A stretch of 64,000 nt of DNA from the NCBI GenBank assembly GCA_020186115.1, contig WSYJ01000164.1:1080547-1144546 (forward strand), written 5' to 3'. Origin of the DNA: Histomonas meleagridis. Lineage: Eukaryota > Parabasalia > Tritrichomonadida > Dientamoebidae. The position numbers and the translations under genes were made by a program. Below the pieces are notes generated by a model. The model saw nothing but the letters and a program-made list of their open reading frames with translations, was not told the origin of the DNA and made no database searches. Shown here one piece after another: positions 53,576-61,555 of this stretch. Position 1 is the first letter of the stretch; the number at the start of each line of letters is the position of its first letter.

Positions 53576-56464
53576 TTATACAACTATTTCTTCTTGAGGA
53601 TCTTCGTCATTAAATTCAGTTGCAAATGGATCATCCTCATTGTTATTATAGAGCGGATTATCGAATACAATTGTTGAGTCATTTTGTTCAACATTTTCTG
53701 CATTTTCTTCTGGCACTGTATCTGTTTTGTTCTTGGGCTTCAATACGAAGAACAAAACTATGATAATAATCGCAATTACAATAGCGCCAACGACACCGCC
53801 AACAATTCCGTATAGAGTTGTCTTGTTTACATCTTCAATACCTTCAGAATAATCAATGAGTGTTCTATACGATTTAAGTGTATTTGATTGGCTAAATGTG
53901 TTTGACTGTGAATATGTTTTACTTTGCGAATATGTGTTAGATTGAGAATATGTATTCGATTGTGTATATGTATTACTTTGTGAATATGTATTTGATTGAG
54001 AATAAGTATTCGATTGTGAATATGTATTTGATTGAGAATATGTATTAGATTGAGAATATGTGTTTGACTGTGAATATGTATTACTCTGTGAATATGTATT
54101 TGATTGCGAATAAGTATTTGATTGAGAATATGTATTAGATTGTGAATATGTATTTGATTGCGAATAAGTATTTGACTGTGAATAAGTATTAGATTGAGAA
54201 TAAGTATTTGATTGAGAATAAGTATTTGATTGTGAATAAGTATTTGATTGTGAATAAGTATTAGATTGTGAATAAGTATTAGATTGTGAATAAGTATTAG
54301 ATTGAGAATATGTATTTGATTGTGAATAAGTATTTGATTGTGAATAAGTATTTGATTGTGAATATGTATTAGATTGTGAATATGTATTAGATTGAGAATA
54401 TGTATTAGATTGTGAATATGTATTAGATTGAGAATATGTATTTGATTGTGAATAAGTATTTGATTGTGAATAAGTATTTGATTGTGAATAAGTATTTGAT
54501 TGTGAATATGTATTACTCTGTGAATAAGTATTTGATTGTGAATAAGTATTTGATTGTGAATATGTATTAGATTGTGAATAAGTATTAGATTGAGAATATG
54601 TATTTGATTGTGAATAAGTATTTGATTGTGAATATGTATTAGATTGTGAATAAGTATTTGATTGTGAATATGTATTAGATTGTGAATATGTATTAGATTG
54701 TGAATATGTATTAGATTGAGAATATGTATTAGATTGTGAATAAGTATTTGATTGTGAATATGTATTAGATTGTGAATATGTATTAGATTGTGAATATGTA
54801 TTTGATTGAGAATATGTATTAGATTGTGAATATGTATTAGATTGAGAATATGTATTAGATTGAGAATATGTATTAGATTGAGAATATGTATTAGATTGTG
54901 AATAAGTATTTGATTGAGAATATGTATTCGATTGTGAAAATGTATTTGTTGGATCAGGTGTTTTCGCAAGATAAAAATGCGCTGTTTCACTTATTTTACC
55001 TGAGTTATCAATAGCTACTGCATGAATATGTACATCTTCATTGATAATATCTTCAATAATTCCTGTCGTCGTTTTGCTATATTCACCTTCAATATCGATT
55101 GTAATTTCTGTGTTTTCGTTATTATCAATGATATAATAATATTCTTTGATTCCTGTTGGATATTCAAATGAAACAATATCTGATGTAAATTTTTCATCAC
55201 CATTATATGTTTGTCCTTCAACGCGATATAAATAAATATCTTTCGGATCTTCGGATGAAAGTTGAACTGTTCTTTCACTTATGTCTGGTTGTGTAATGGT
55301 CGGTTTAGTTGGTGCTGTTCGATCTTCAAATGAATAATCATATGAATATTGATTTGATGTTCGTTGATATAAATAATAAATAGTATTCGCTAAAACTTTT
55401 CGTTCATCTTCTGTTGAAGAAGCATCACTATGACCTGTTTGAATCATTGCTGTGTTACGATATGTCGTCAAATAATAATGTGGATTTCCATATCTGATAT
55501 CTGAATAACCCGAAAGGCCCCATGCATAGTTTTCTGCTTCTTCAAAACTTCCGACATCAAAGTTATCTGGTACATCACCTTCTTTGGTTGTACCTAATTG
55601 CATCCAAACATCACCAAATGCTGCATTATCACATGTATGTGTTAGTGGAATAGTTAAAAGATTTTCTTGATTAATTGTATGTGGAAATTGTGTCAATAAT
55701 CCTGTCTTTTGAACTAAAACTTCTTGTGACCAATGACCCCAATGTTGATCAATGGTACCATCAGAACATTTTGGAAGCCATTGACATTGTCGTGTTCCAA
55801 GCTTAATTCCAAACATATCTGCAATTCGCCCAAGTCCTACTTCATTCCCAAATTCAGATCCTATGACATCATGTCCAATAAGAACTCCATAGCCAAGATT
55901 AATATATTCCTTAACACGTTCAACTGCTTCATCACTGAGATATTCACGTCCGTTAGCATCCCATGTGCCAAAAACTATTACATCATAATTACGCATCTCG
56001 TCTAACATGATTTTTTCAAATTCTGCTGTTGTTTTCGGTGTGACTTTAATGATTTGTTCTTTTGTATAAGGATTAAGACCATATGCATCAAATGGAAAAT
56101 GTCCTTCATAATCGTAATAACCACCTTCCATCCAAACTTTTAAAGAAGCTGACCTCTCTGTTGTAAGAGTAGAACCATCTTTAAAATAGAATGTTACTCG
56201 AGGAATAGTAATTCCAGAACTTCCAACAGGATAAACATTAAGAACTTTAACCTCTTGTGTTGTGTTATAATCAAATGAACTTACAGGAAGCCAATTAATT
56301 CCATTGTCAATCGATGAATATACTGTATAATATACGTTTTGAGTTTGATGGAAACCAGTCCAGTTTAATATCGCACGTGTTCCATCGAAAGTAACATTAA
56401 GTTGGATTTTATCGGTATCAGAATCCTCGGCACTGATAAGATATAGTAAGAGAAGGCTGAACAT
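53576..56464 (-). CDS. DUF5057 surface protein with (YSQSNT)n linker
   Basis: The 962-residue protein has a signal peptide (MFSLLLLYLISAED), a beta-rich region with NVYYTVYSSIDNGINWLPV, and a DUF5057-type domain (about 120-400) with YDVIVFGTWDANGREYLSDE, YGVLIGHDVIG and TAMIQTGHSDASSTEDERK. A short Ig-like part follows, then about 60 copies of YSQSNT, a membrane helix (about 895-917) and a tail with NPLYNNNEDDPFATEFNDED. NPLY fits the NPxY endocytic signal; DPFA is shared with BspA1, 3 and 4. Trichomonads have such surface proteins of unknown ligand. Intact frame. Confidence 0.9.
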   Translation of the reverse strand: MFSLLLLYLISAEDSDTDKIQLNVTFDGTRAILNWTGFHQTQNVYYTVYSSIDNGINWLPVSSFDYNTTQEVKVLNVYPVGSSGITIPRVTFYFKDGSTLTTERSASLKVWMEGGYYDYEGHFPFDAYGLNPYTKEQIIKVTPKTTAEFEKIMLDEMRNYDVIVFGTWDANGREYLSDEAVERVKEYINLGYGVLIGHDVIGSEFGNEVGLGRIADMFGIKLGTRQCQWLPKCSDGTIDQHWGHWSQEVLVQKTGLLTQFPHTINQENLLTIPLTHTCDNAAFGDVWMQLGTTKEGDVPDNFDVGSFEEAENYAWGLSGYSDIRYGNPHYYLTTYRNTAMIQTGHSDASSTEDERKVLANTIYYLYQRTSNQYSYDYSFEDRTAPTKPTITQPDISERTVQLSSEDPKDIYLYRVEGQTYNGDEKFTSDIVSFEYPTGIKEYYYIIDNNENTEITIDIEGEYSKTTTGIIEDIINEDVHIHAVAIDNSGKISETAHFYLAKTPDPTNTFSQSNTYSQSNTYSQSNTYSQSNTYSQSNTYSQSNTYSQSNTYSQSNTYSQSNTYSQSNTYSQSNTYSQSNTYSQSNTYSQSNTYSQSNTYSQSNTYSQSNTYSQSNTYSQSNTYSQSNTYSQSNTYSQSNTYSQSNTYSQSNTYSQSNTYSQSNTYSQSNTYSQSNTYSQSNTYSQSNTYSQSNTYSQSNTYSQSNTYSQSNTYSQSNTYSQSNTYSQSNTYSQSNTYSQSNTYSQSNTYSQSNTYSQSNTYSQSNTYSQSNTYSQSNTYSQSNTYSQSNTYSQSNTYSQSNTYSQSNTYSQSNTYSQSNTYSQSNTYSQSNTYTQSNTYSQSNTYSQSKTYSQSNTFSQSNTLKSYRTLIDYSEGIEDVNKTTLYGIVGGVVGAIVIAIIIIVLFFVLKPKNKTDTVPEENAENVEQNDSTIVFDNPLYNNNEDDPFATEFNDEDPQEEIVV
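53870..54945 (-). repeat. 18-bp repeat encoding YSQSNT, about 60 units
   Basis: The hexapeptide is almost perfect at protein level (exceptions TYTQSN and KTYSQS near the end) while the DNA varies at synonymous sites (TGTGAA, TGAGAA, TGCGAA; TATT/TATA). This indicates selection on the peptide, or age with purifying selection, rather than a fresh expansion. Confidence 0.93.
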
Positions 56465-56799
56465 TGATATGAAAAGAAAAATTTAAGATCTCACCTGCTC
56501 ATCCCAGAATTTTTAGGCTGTAGGAAATAACGCTGTGAATATTGAATATGCGCTCAATTTTGTTGATACGAAAATTTAACCTTTATTGAAATTTTTCAAT
56601 TAATTTCGTAAACAAGAAGCCGATAAGCTCTGATATTCCGGAACAAAACGAACCCATTTTTTCTGAGTAACTTAACCTGTTAGTCACAAAACTCTCCACA
56701 TGTGACGTCATCTTTTGTTTTCTCTCTATTCTTATACGAAAATTTAAAATATTCATATCAATCCACAATATTTATTTGATCATCAAAAAGAAAACAACA

Positions 56800-58149
56800 T
56801 CATTTCTTTTTGTTCGACGACAATTCCAAGAAACAAGCCTCACAAACGGGCACTTGTTTCGTTTCAGATATTCCGGGCATTATCACCTTATGTGTCAAGC
56901 AATTTTTACACACCACATATCCACAAGCTCTACAATGATGTCTTCTTAAGAACATAGTGAATTGTGTGTGGCATATCATGCAGTTTGGGGCCTCATTATC
57001 AGGTATCCAAATTGGTGCCATTCTTAAATCGGAAGGTGGGGATTCGCTATTTGCCCTAGCGTTAGCAGCAGCAGTCTTTATAGCCTCAAGCCATTCATCT
57101 CGATCCTTTTGAGTTTCGAAATCGATCACAAAACTTTTCTTTGGCGTGTAAATAATCATTGTCGTCACTCGATCAGGATCAGGGTAAGGCTTCGCTTCGA
57201 GGCACGTGAGCTCGTAACTTTGTGGTATGAAATATTTGCCGCCTTTAAGTTGCGCGTAGAAGAAACAATCAGAAAAAAGAACAATTTCGCGCTTCGTATT
57301 ATTCTTTCGACAATGTTTAATCGTTGTGCCTTGCTTGACAAAGCGGCGGCCAGGTACAACAATGGGAAATGGCTCAGTAATGAACATATGTGATATTTGT
57401 TCGAGTTTCGGAATTGAATCGATCGTGTCAGAAAGTTTGATAATTTGGGATGAGAAGTCTTCAAGGAGTGTACGATACTTTGGTGGATAACTTGAGTCGA
57501 GATATTGAAGAAGTGAACTGATTATTTCAAGTATCCAATTTTGCCATTGAACTGGAAAACGAATAAGATCAATAAGAGGTAAGCCACAAAGAGTAGAGGA
57601 ATAGTCTTGACTATAGGTGGATGAAAATGAGAGAGATTGTGTCTCAACTTCAAAATATCGATTCATATATTTGGCATTAGAATCAAGAAGATTAGTAAGA
57701 CTGGAAATGATTTCAATAAACTTATACACAATGTCACTGGGATTATTTTGAATAAGGTTTTCAATTGAACCGAGTAAAGTATCATGTGATTGCTTAAGAT
57801 TGAGACATTCTTCTTTAAGAGTGCGTTCAATCCTGGAGTACTCTGCATCAACAAGGCTTGGGAGAATTGTCTCAAGGAGAAAATCAATTTCTTTCACAAA
57901 CTTCCTTTCTTGTGTAAGAAAATCAATTATATGAATACTACATTTCGGATCTGTATTAAGGACATCAATGACATAAGTTTCTTTAGGTTTGATTTCTTCA
58001 ATTTGAGAACAGATAAAAACTTTTCTATCTAAAATAAGAGGAATTGTTGGTAAACTTGAATTATCATCTTGTGGATAGCAAAGGTCTTGTAATGATTGTG
58101 GTATTGATGTTTTATTTGAATTTCCAAAACCTTTTACCCAATACGTCAT
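56800..58149 (-). CDS. DH-PH-FYVE protein (FGD-like Rho GEF)
   Basis: 449 residues. An alpha-helical N-terminal part (about 50-250, IHIIDFLTQERKFVKEIDF) resembles a DH domain. PH domain about 265-362 (FVKQGTTIKHCRKNN, ending DRDEWLEAIKTAAANAR). FYVE zinc finger about 390-440: CMICHTQFTMFLRRHHCRACG, then VVCKNC and CEAC, with the basic RRHHCR signature for PI3P binding. The order matches FGD-type Cdc42 GEFs, which link endosomal PI3P to actin. The DH assignment is the least certain. AAACGTTCCCC is close upstream of the start. Confidence 0.82.
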   Translation of the reverse strand: MTYWVKGFGNSNKTSIPQSLQDLCYPQDDNSSLPTIPLILDRKVFICSQIEEIKPKETYVIDVLNTDPKCSIHIIDFLTQERKFVKEIDFLLETILPSLVDAEYSRIERTLKEECLNLKQSHDTLLGSIENLIQNNPSDIVYKFIEIISSLTNLLDSNAKYMNRYFEVETQSLSFSSTYSQDYSSTLCGLPLIDLIRFPVQWQNWILEIISSLLQYLDSSYPPKYRTLLEDFSSQIIKLSDTIDSIPKLEQISHMFITEPFPIVVPGRRFVKQGTTIKHCRKNNTKREIVLFSDCFFYAQLKGGKYFIPQSYELTCLEAKPYPDPDRVTTMIIYTPKKSFVIDFETQKDRDEWLEAIKTAAANARANSESPPSDLRMAPIWIPDNEAPNCMICHTQFTMFLRRHHCRACGYVVCKNCLTHKVIMPGISETKQVPVCEACFLELSSNKKK

Positions 58150-58913
58150 TCTATTGGGGAACGTTTATAAAAAATGTGGAAAATGAAAAATGCAGTTGCC
58201 AAGTATTTAATTAATATATGATCTAATAAATTAGAATATATTCATACCACGTTAAAATTCAATGGTTGCATTAATGTGTATTCAAATATAACACATTTAT
58301 CCAATGATATTTATATATTTCTTTAAATTAACGATACTGTTGGAAAAGTTGACATTTTTATCACTTTTCATAAAAATTTCTATGCATACTCAAATAACAA
58401 AACCGTTTATTTAATTTTTTTAAAAAGCTTGATACCGTGATATGAAAATCAAATCATTAAATTATTTAACAAACTGATCTTCATTTTAATCAAAGTTGTT
58501 GTGGTTTCCTAAGTAAACATTTTCTAAATCAGTTTTCTAATTAGAATTTGAAATTTCAATTTTCTCAATTGAGATTTATGTAAAACATATATGACTCTAA
58601 CTCTTATGCACAGTTTTTATTGAAACATATTTAACCAATTTTTTTTTTGCTAATCAAATAGAGCTTGGTATTGCAGATCTAAAGAATAATAAATAATCGA
58701 TTTAATTTTAAAACTCAATCTTACATGAATTCAAAAGTAAAACTGATTTTAGTCGAAGATAATAAATAAATTTAACTCAAAATTAAAATGTATAATAGCA
58801 GCTAATCGCTACATGCAAAATTTTTATATTCATTTTGAATTTTCATGTACAACAAAACAATTTTATAACTAAAGAAATTTTATCAAACAGGATAGGAATA
58901 CTTACCACGTCAT
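58150..58913. other. Intergenic with an orphan promoter-like cluster
   Basis: About 760 bases. A TAACGATA (58,329-58,336), AAAACCGTTTATTTAA (58,401-58,416) and GATACCGTGA (about 58,431-58,440) lie together, but no ORF starts within 250 bases on either strand. This could be a promoter of an unrecognised non-coding RNA, a decayed gene, or a long-range element of the FYVE gene. Confidence 0.4.
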
Positions 58914-59471
58914 TTACTTCTCATAATCACTTTCATCTGAGGGGGGTCTTCTCCCAAGTCTTCTTCGATCAGAATATGGATCATCATACATCATATCTCG
59001 CGGATCATCATAATACCTGCTGTGTCTTTCATAGCGATATCTATCATATGGGGCTCTATCATAATAATCTCTATAATATCTATCTCTATGATATGGAGGT
59101 GAGTCCATTCGATATCTTTCTCTATGTTCAAACCTTTCTCTTCTTAGCTCAAGCTCACGTTGTCTTTCTTTAACTTTCTTATAATCGTGTATATATGGTC
59201 TATGTGATTTTTCAACAACAAGTTTTCTTCCTTTAAATTCTGATCCATTTAATTCTTGTATAATTTTGTAGCCATCCTCGCGATTTTTATATGTTACAAA
59301 ACAAGTTCCTGAGAAATGACCAGTTTTTTTTTCTTTCCGAGGAAATGCACGAACCATTGGTGCTTTTTGGCTAAAAAAATCATCTAATTCCTCTTGCGTT
59401 AAATCGTTAGGTAGATTAGAAACATAAAGAGTTATCTCGTTTGAAGATTCTTCTTTTTCCTCTTTGTCCAT
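58914..59471 (-). CDS. RRM RNA-binding protein with Arg/Tyr/Asp-rich tail
   Basis: 185 residues. RRM about 13-92: RNP2 LYVSNLPNDL, RNP1 FSGTCFVTYKN, and FKGRKLVVEKS. The tail is rich in Arg/Tyr/Asp/Glu (YHRDRYYRDYYDRAPYDRY), as in SR-like and CIRP-type proteins. The start ATG 59,471 is preceded by an AAACCGTTTAG motif. Same general plan as the 52,365 gene, but the RRM sequences are different. Role in mRNA handling is inferred. Confidence 0.88.
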   Translation of the reverse strand: MDKEEKEESSNEITLYVSNLPNDLTQEELDDFFSQKAPMVRAFPRKEKKTGHFSGTCFVTYKNREDGYKIIQELNGSEFKGRKLVVEKSHRPYIHDYKKVKERQRELELRRERFEHRERYRMDSPPYHRDRYYRDYYDRAPYDRYRYERHSRYYDDPRDMMYDDPYSDRRRLGRRPPSDESDYEK

Positions 59472-59503
59472 AATAAAAAGTGTCAGGTGTCTCTTTTTGA
59501 AAC

Positions 59504-59530
59504 AAAACCGTTTAGACTTAAGACCGTTAT
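59504..59530 (-). promoter_or_regulatory. AAAACCGTTTAG and ACCGTTAT motifs, RRM gene
   Basis: Two related CCGTT motifs 32-60 bases upstream of ATG 59,471, with GTGTC and GTGAC boxes (AAAAAGTGTC, AAAAAGTGAC) nearby. Confidence 0.5.
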
Positions 59531-59670
59531 CTAATTAAAAAGTGACAACAGAGAAAAAAATTTTTTCATTCATCGGAAATAAAGTTTTTATCATTTGAGA
59601 TGTAATTTCAACTTAACTTAGAGATTGTATTTTTATATAATTTGTGTTAGAAATGATCTTATATAATTAA

Positions 59671-60519
59671 TTATTCACTCCATGATTCAATGCATTTATG
59701 ATTTGCACACGCTTCATCCCATATATCCCACCATTTCTGATTGAAGCTTGGATATCCACATCCGCATGTTTCTTGACGCCCACATTTCCATGGCTTCTTA
59801 CATACGTAATGCACTGCCTTTGTTAAATTGTTTTTTATTGCAAAGCTGAGTCCTCTCGTTTGAATACGGAGAATATTAAACTTTGGTGGCAATGGAGTAA
59901 ATCCGTTGAAAAAAAAATTAATAAATGCTTGATCACCGATACCCATTACATTCCCATCTATCTTTGAAGCAGCTTGCATTCGGTTTAGAAGACCTGATTT
60001 GGGCTCTATAACAAGAACTCCAGTGTTACAGATTTGGGGAGGTGATGGGTCACTAGCACAAGAAAGCTGTGGGTATTGAAATAGTTCATCTACTGGATTG
60101 AAGATAAGAATATCTGAATCAAAATATACAAGTTTGTCATATTGGATTTGATCCCAGAGAAAAAGTTTAGCCCAAGACCGACGAAAGTTGGATTTTGGCT
60201 TGAAGTTGGGAACTTTAATAACTTCCCACCACTGTTGGAGAATTTCAACCCATGTATTATTTACATCTGGAGTAACTAAGCAAAGCATCCCATACTTTTC
60301 TCCGTGATATTTTTGGAGCGTATGAGCTAAAGCAACAGCCCCCATGCAAAAAGCTGGAGTAACGAGAGTTGCAAATGCATATCGTGGTTTCTTTTTTTTA
60401 TTTGATTCTATAAAATAATTCTGTGGAACACTTTGGTTCTGCAACATAATATTTATGTAAATTGTTGCAGAAATGACAATAATTGGGATTATAACTTGGA
60501 TCAATTTTGATCCAAGCAT
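59671..60519 (-). CDS. Family 8 glycosyltransferase (glycogenin-like), Golgi/ER type II
   Basis: 282 residues. A signal-anchor helix (about 6-26) is followed by a GT8 fold: RYAFATLVTPAFCMGAVALA, KLFLWDQIQYDKLVYFDSD with the DxD motif (Asp-Ser-Asp, about 134-136) that binds the metal-nucleotide sugar, CNTGVLVIEPKSGLLN, and GIGDQAFINFFF. C-terminal Cys-rich segment (CKKPWKCGRQETCGCGYP). GT8 enzymes use UDP-glucose, -galactose or similar sugars; substrate unknown here. Membrane anchor suggests surface-glycan synthesis rather than glycogen priming. Confidence 0.9.
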   Translation of the reverse strand: MLGSKLIQVIIPIIVISATIYINIMLQNQSVPQNYFIESNKKKKPRYAFATLVTPAFCMGAVALAHTLQKYHGEKYGMLCLVTPDVNNTWVEILQQWWEVIKVPNFKPKSNFRRSWAKLFLWDQIQYDKLVYFDSDILIFNPVDELFQYPQLSCASDPSPPQICNTGVLVIEPKSGLLNRMQAASKIDGNVMGIGDQAFINFFFNGFTPLPPKFNILRIQTRGLSFAIKNNLTKAVHYVCKKPWKCGRQETCGCGYPSFNQKWWDIWDEACANHKCIESWSE

Positions 60520-60719
60520 TAAAAAAAATAATGAAAAAATGGAATATCTGGTTCTTGTTTTAACTATTTACATTCTTGCTTTAAGAAATTTTCATCTTCA
60601 AATGGAGAAAACACAAGAATAGGAGGAAAAATCATATTTATTGAAACATTTATATGAGATGGCATAAAAAGTTATACATAAACCCTAAATGCTTTCGGCG
60701 GTTTTAATCGTTATTTCCA

Positions 60720-61241
60720 ATGTCTGATGTTCTTTGTTTTGGGCCAAGAAACTGTGGTAAAACTCTTTTACTAAAGCGAATGCAAGCGCTTTGTAATGAA
60801 AGACGTCTTACTCCTTTTGATCCTATCCCAAATACAAAACCAACAGAAAATATCAAACCAACTTCTTTCAAATACAAGTCTTCAACAATAAACATACGAG
60901 AGCTTGGTGGCCCCATGATTTCTTCTTGGGAAGAAAATGCAAAAACTGCAAAAGGGATCATTTATATTTATGATGCTGCAGATTATTTAAATACAGCAAA
61001 CAACGTTGTTTGGCTTCATGACCTCCTTACTAATGAGCAATTTGAACAGATACCTGTTTTGGTTGTTTTGAATAAGTGTGATGTTCCAACATGCATCCGA
61101 TTTCCTGCAATTGATCAGATAATTGGATTTGATAGAACGCTCAACCCTTCCCGTATTTCTTTTTTGGAGGCAAGCGCACTTGTTGGAGTCGGAATGAGTG
61201 ATATATTCCATTGGATTTATAAGATTATCGGTTCAAAGTAA
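60720..61241 (+). CDS. ARL16-like small GTPase
   Basis: 173 residues starting MSDVLCFGPRNCGKTLLLKR. P-loop GPRNCGKT, a Thr/Pro-rich switch I (TKPTEN), INIRELGGPM in place of the usual DxGG, NKCD as guanine-specificity motif and LEASAL as G5. The RELGG form of switch II matches ARL16 (ARF-like, found in organisms with cilia or complex Golgi). The usual catalytic Gln is missing, which implies weak intrinsic hydrolysis. GGCGGTTTTAATCGTTAT is just upstream. Close to but divergent from the GT8 gene (about 200 bases). Confidence 0.8.
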   Translation: MSDVLCFGPRNCGKTLLLKRMQALCNERRLTPFDPIPNTKPTENIKPTSFKYKSSTINIRELGGPMISSWEENAKTAKGIIYIYDAADYLNTANNVVWLHDLLTNEQFEQIPVLVVLNKCDVPTCIRFPAIDQIIGFDRTLNPSRISFLEASALVGVGMSDIFHWIYKIIGSK

Positions 61242-61555
61242 TACCACATTCTTTGTTACATTGAAGTTACTACTTCATTTAGTAGTTTCGATTATGATCA
61301 ACAAAAATAGAAAAATGAAAATTTCATTTTTTTAAAATCATGAAATTTCCATTTTGCTCATGCTAAATTGTTACGAAAATAAAGTATAGTTATAAGTTTA
61401 ATTTAAGTATAATCACTAAAAGAAATGAATAAATTACAATTTATTAATTTTCAGTATTTCTCTCCATCAAATGTTTTTCTTACAATAGCTCTCTGAATAA
61501 AATTATCTTTTTTAGTCCTTTTCCTCTATCTTTTGACTTTGACGTACTTTGGCCG
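61242..61555. other. Intergenic, ARL16-like to SCY1-like
   Basis: About 310 bases, AT-rich; nothing recognised. TTTGACTTTGACGTAC lies just upstream of the SCY1-like start. Confidence 0.5.

Noticed and set aside
53827-54990. A 387-codon His/Ile/Leu-rich frame overlapping the DUF5057 gene
   Set aside because: A repeat-frame shadow of the YSQSNT array; the composition is artificial and the true frame is complete.
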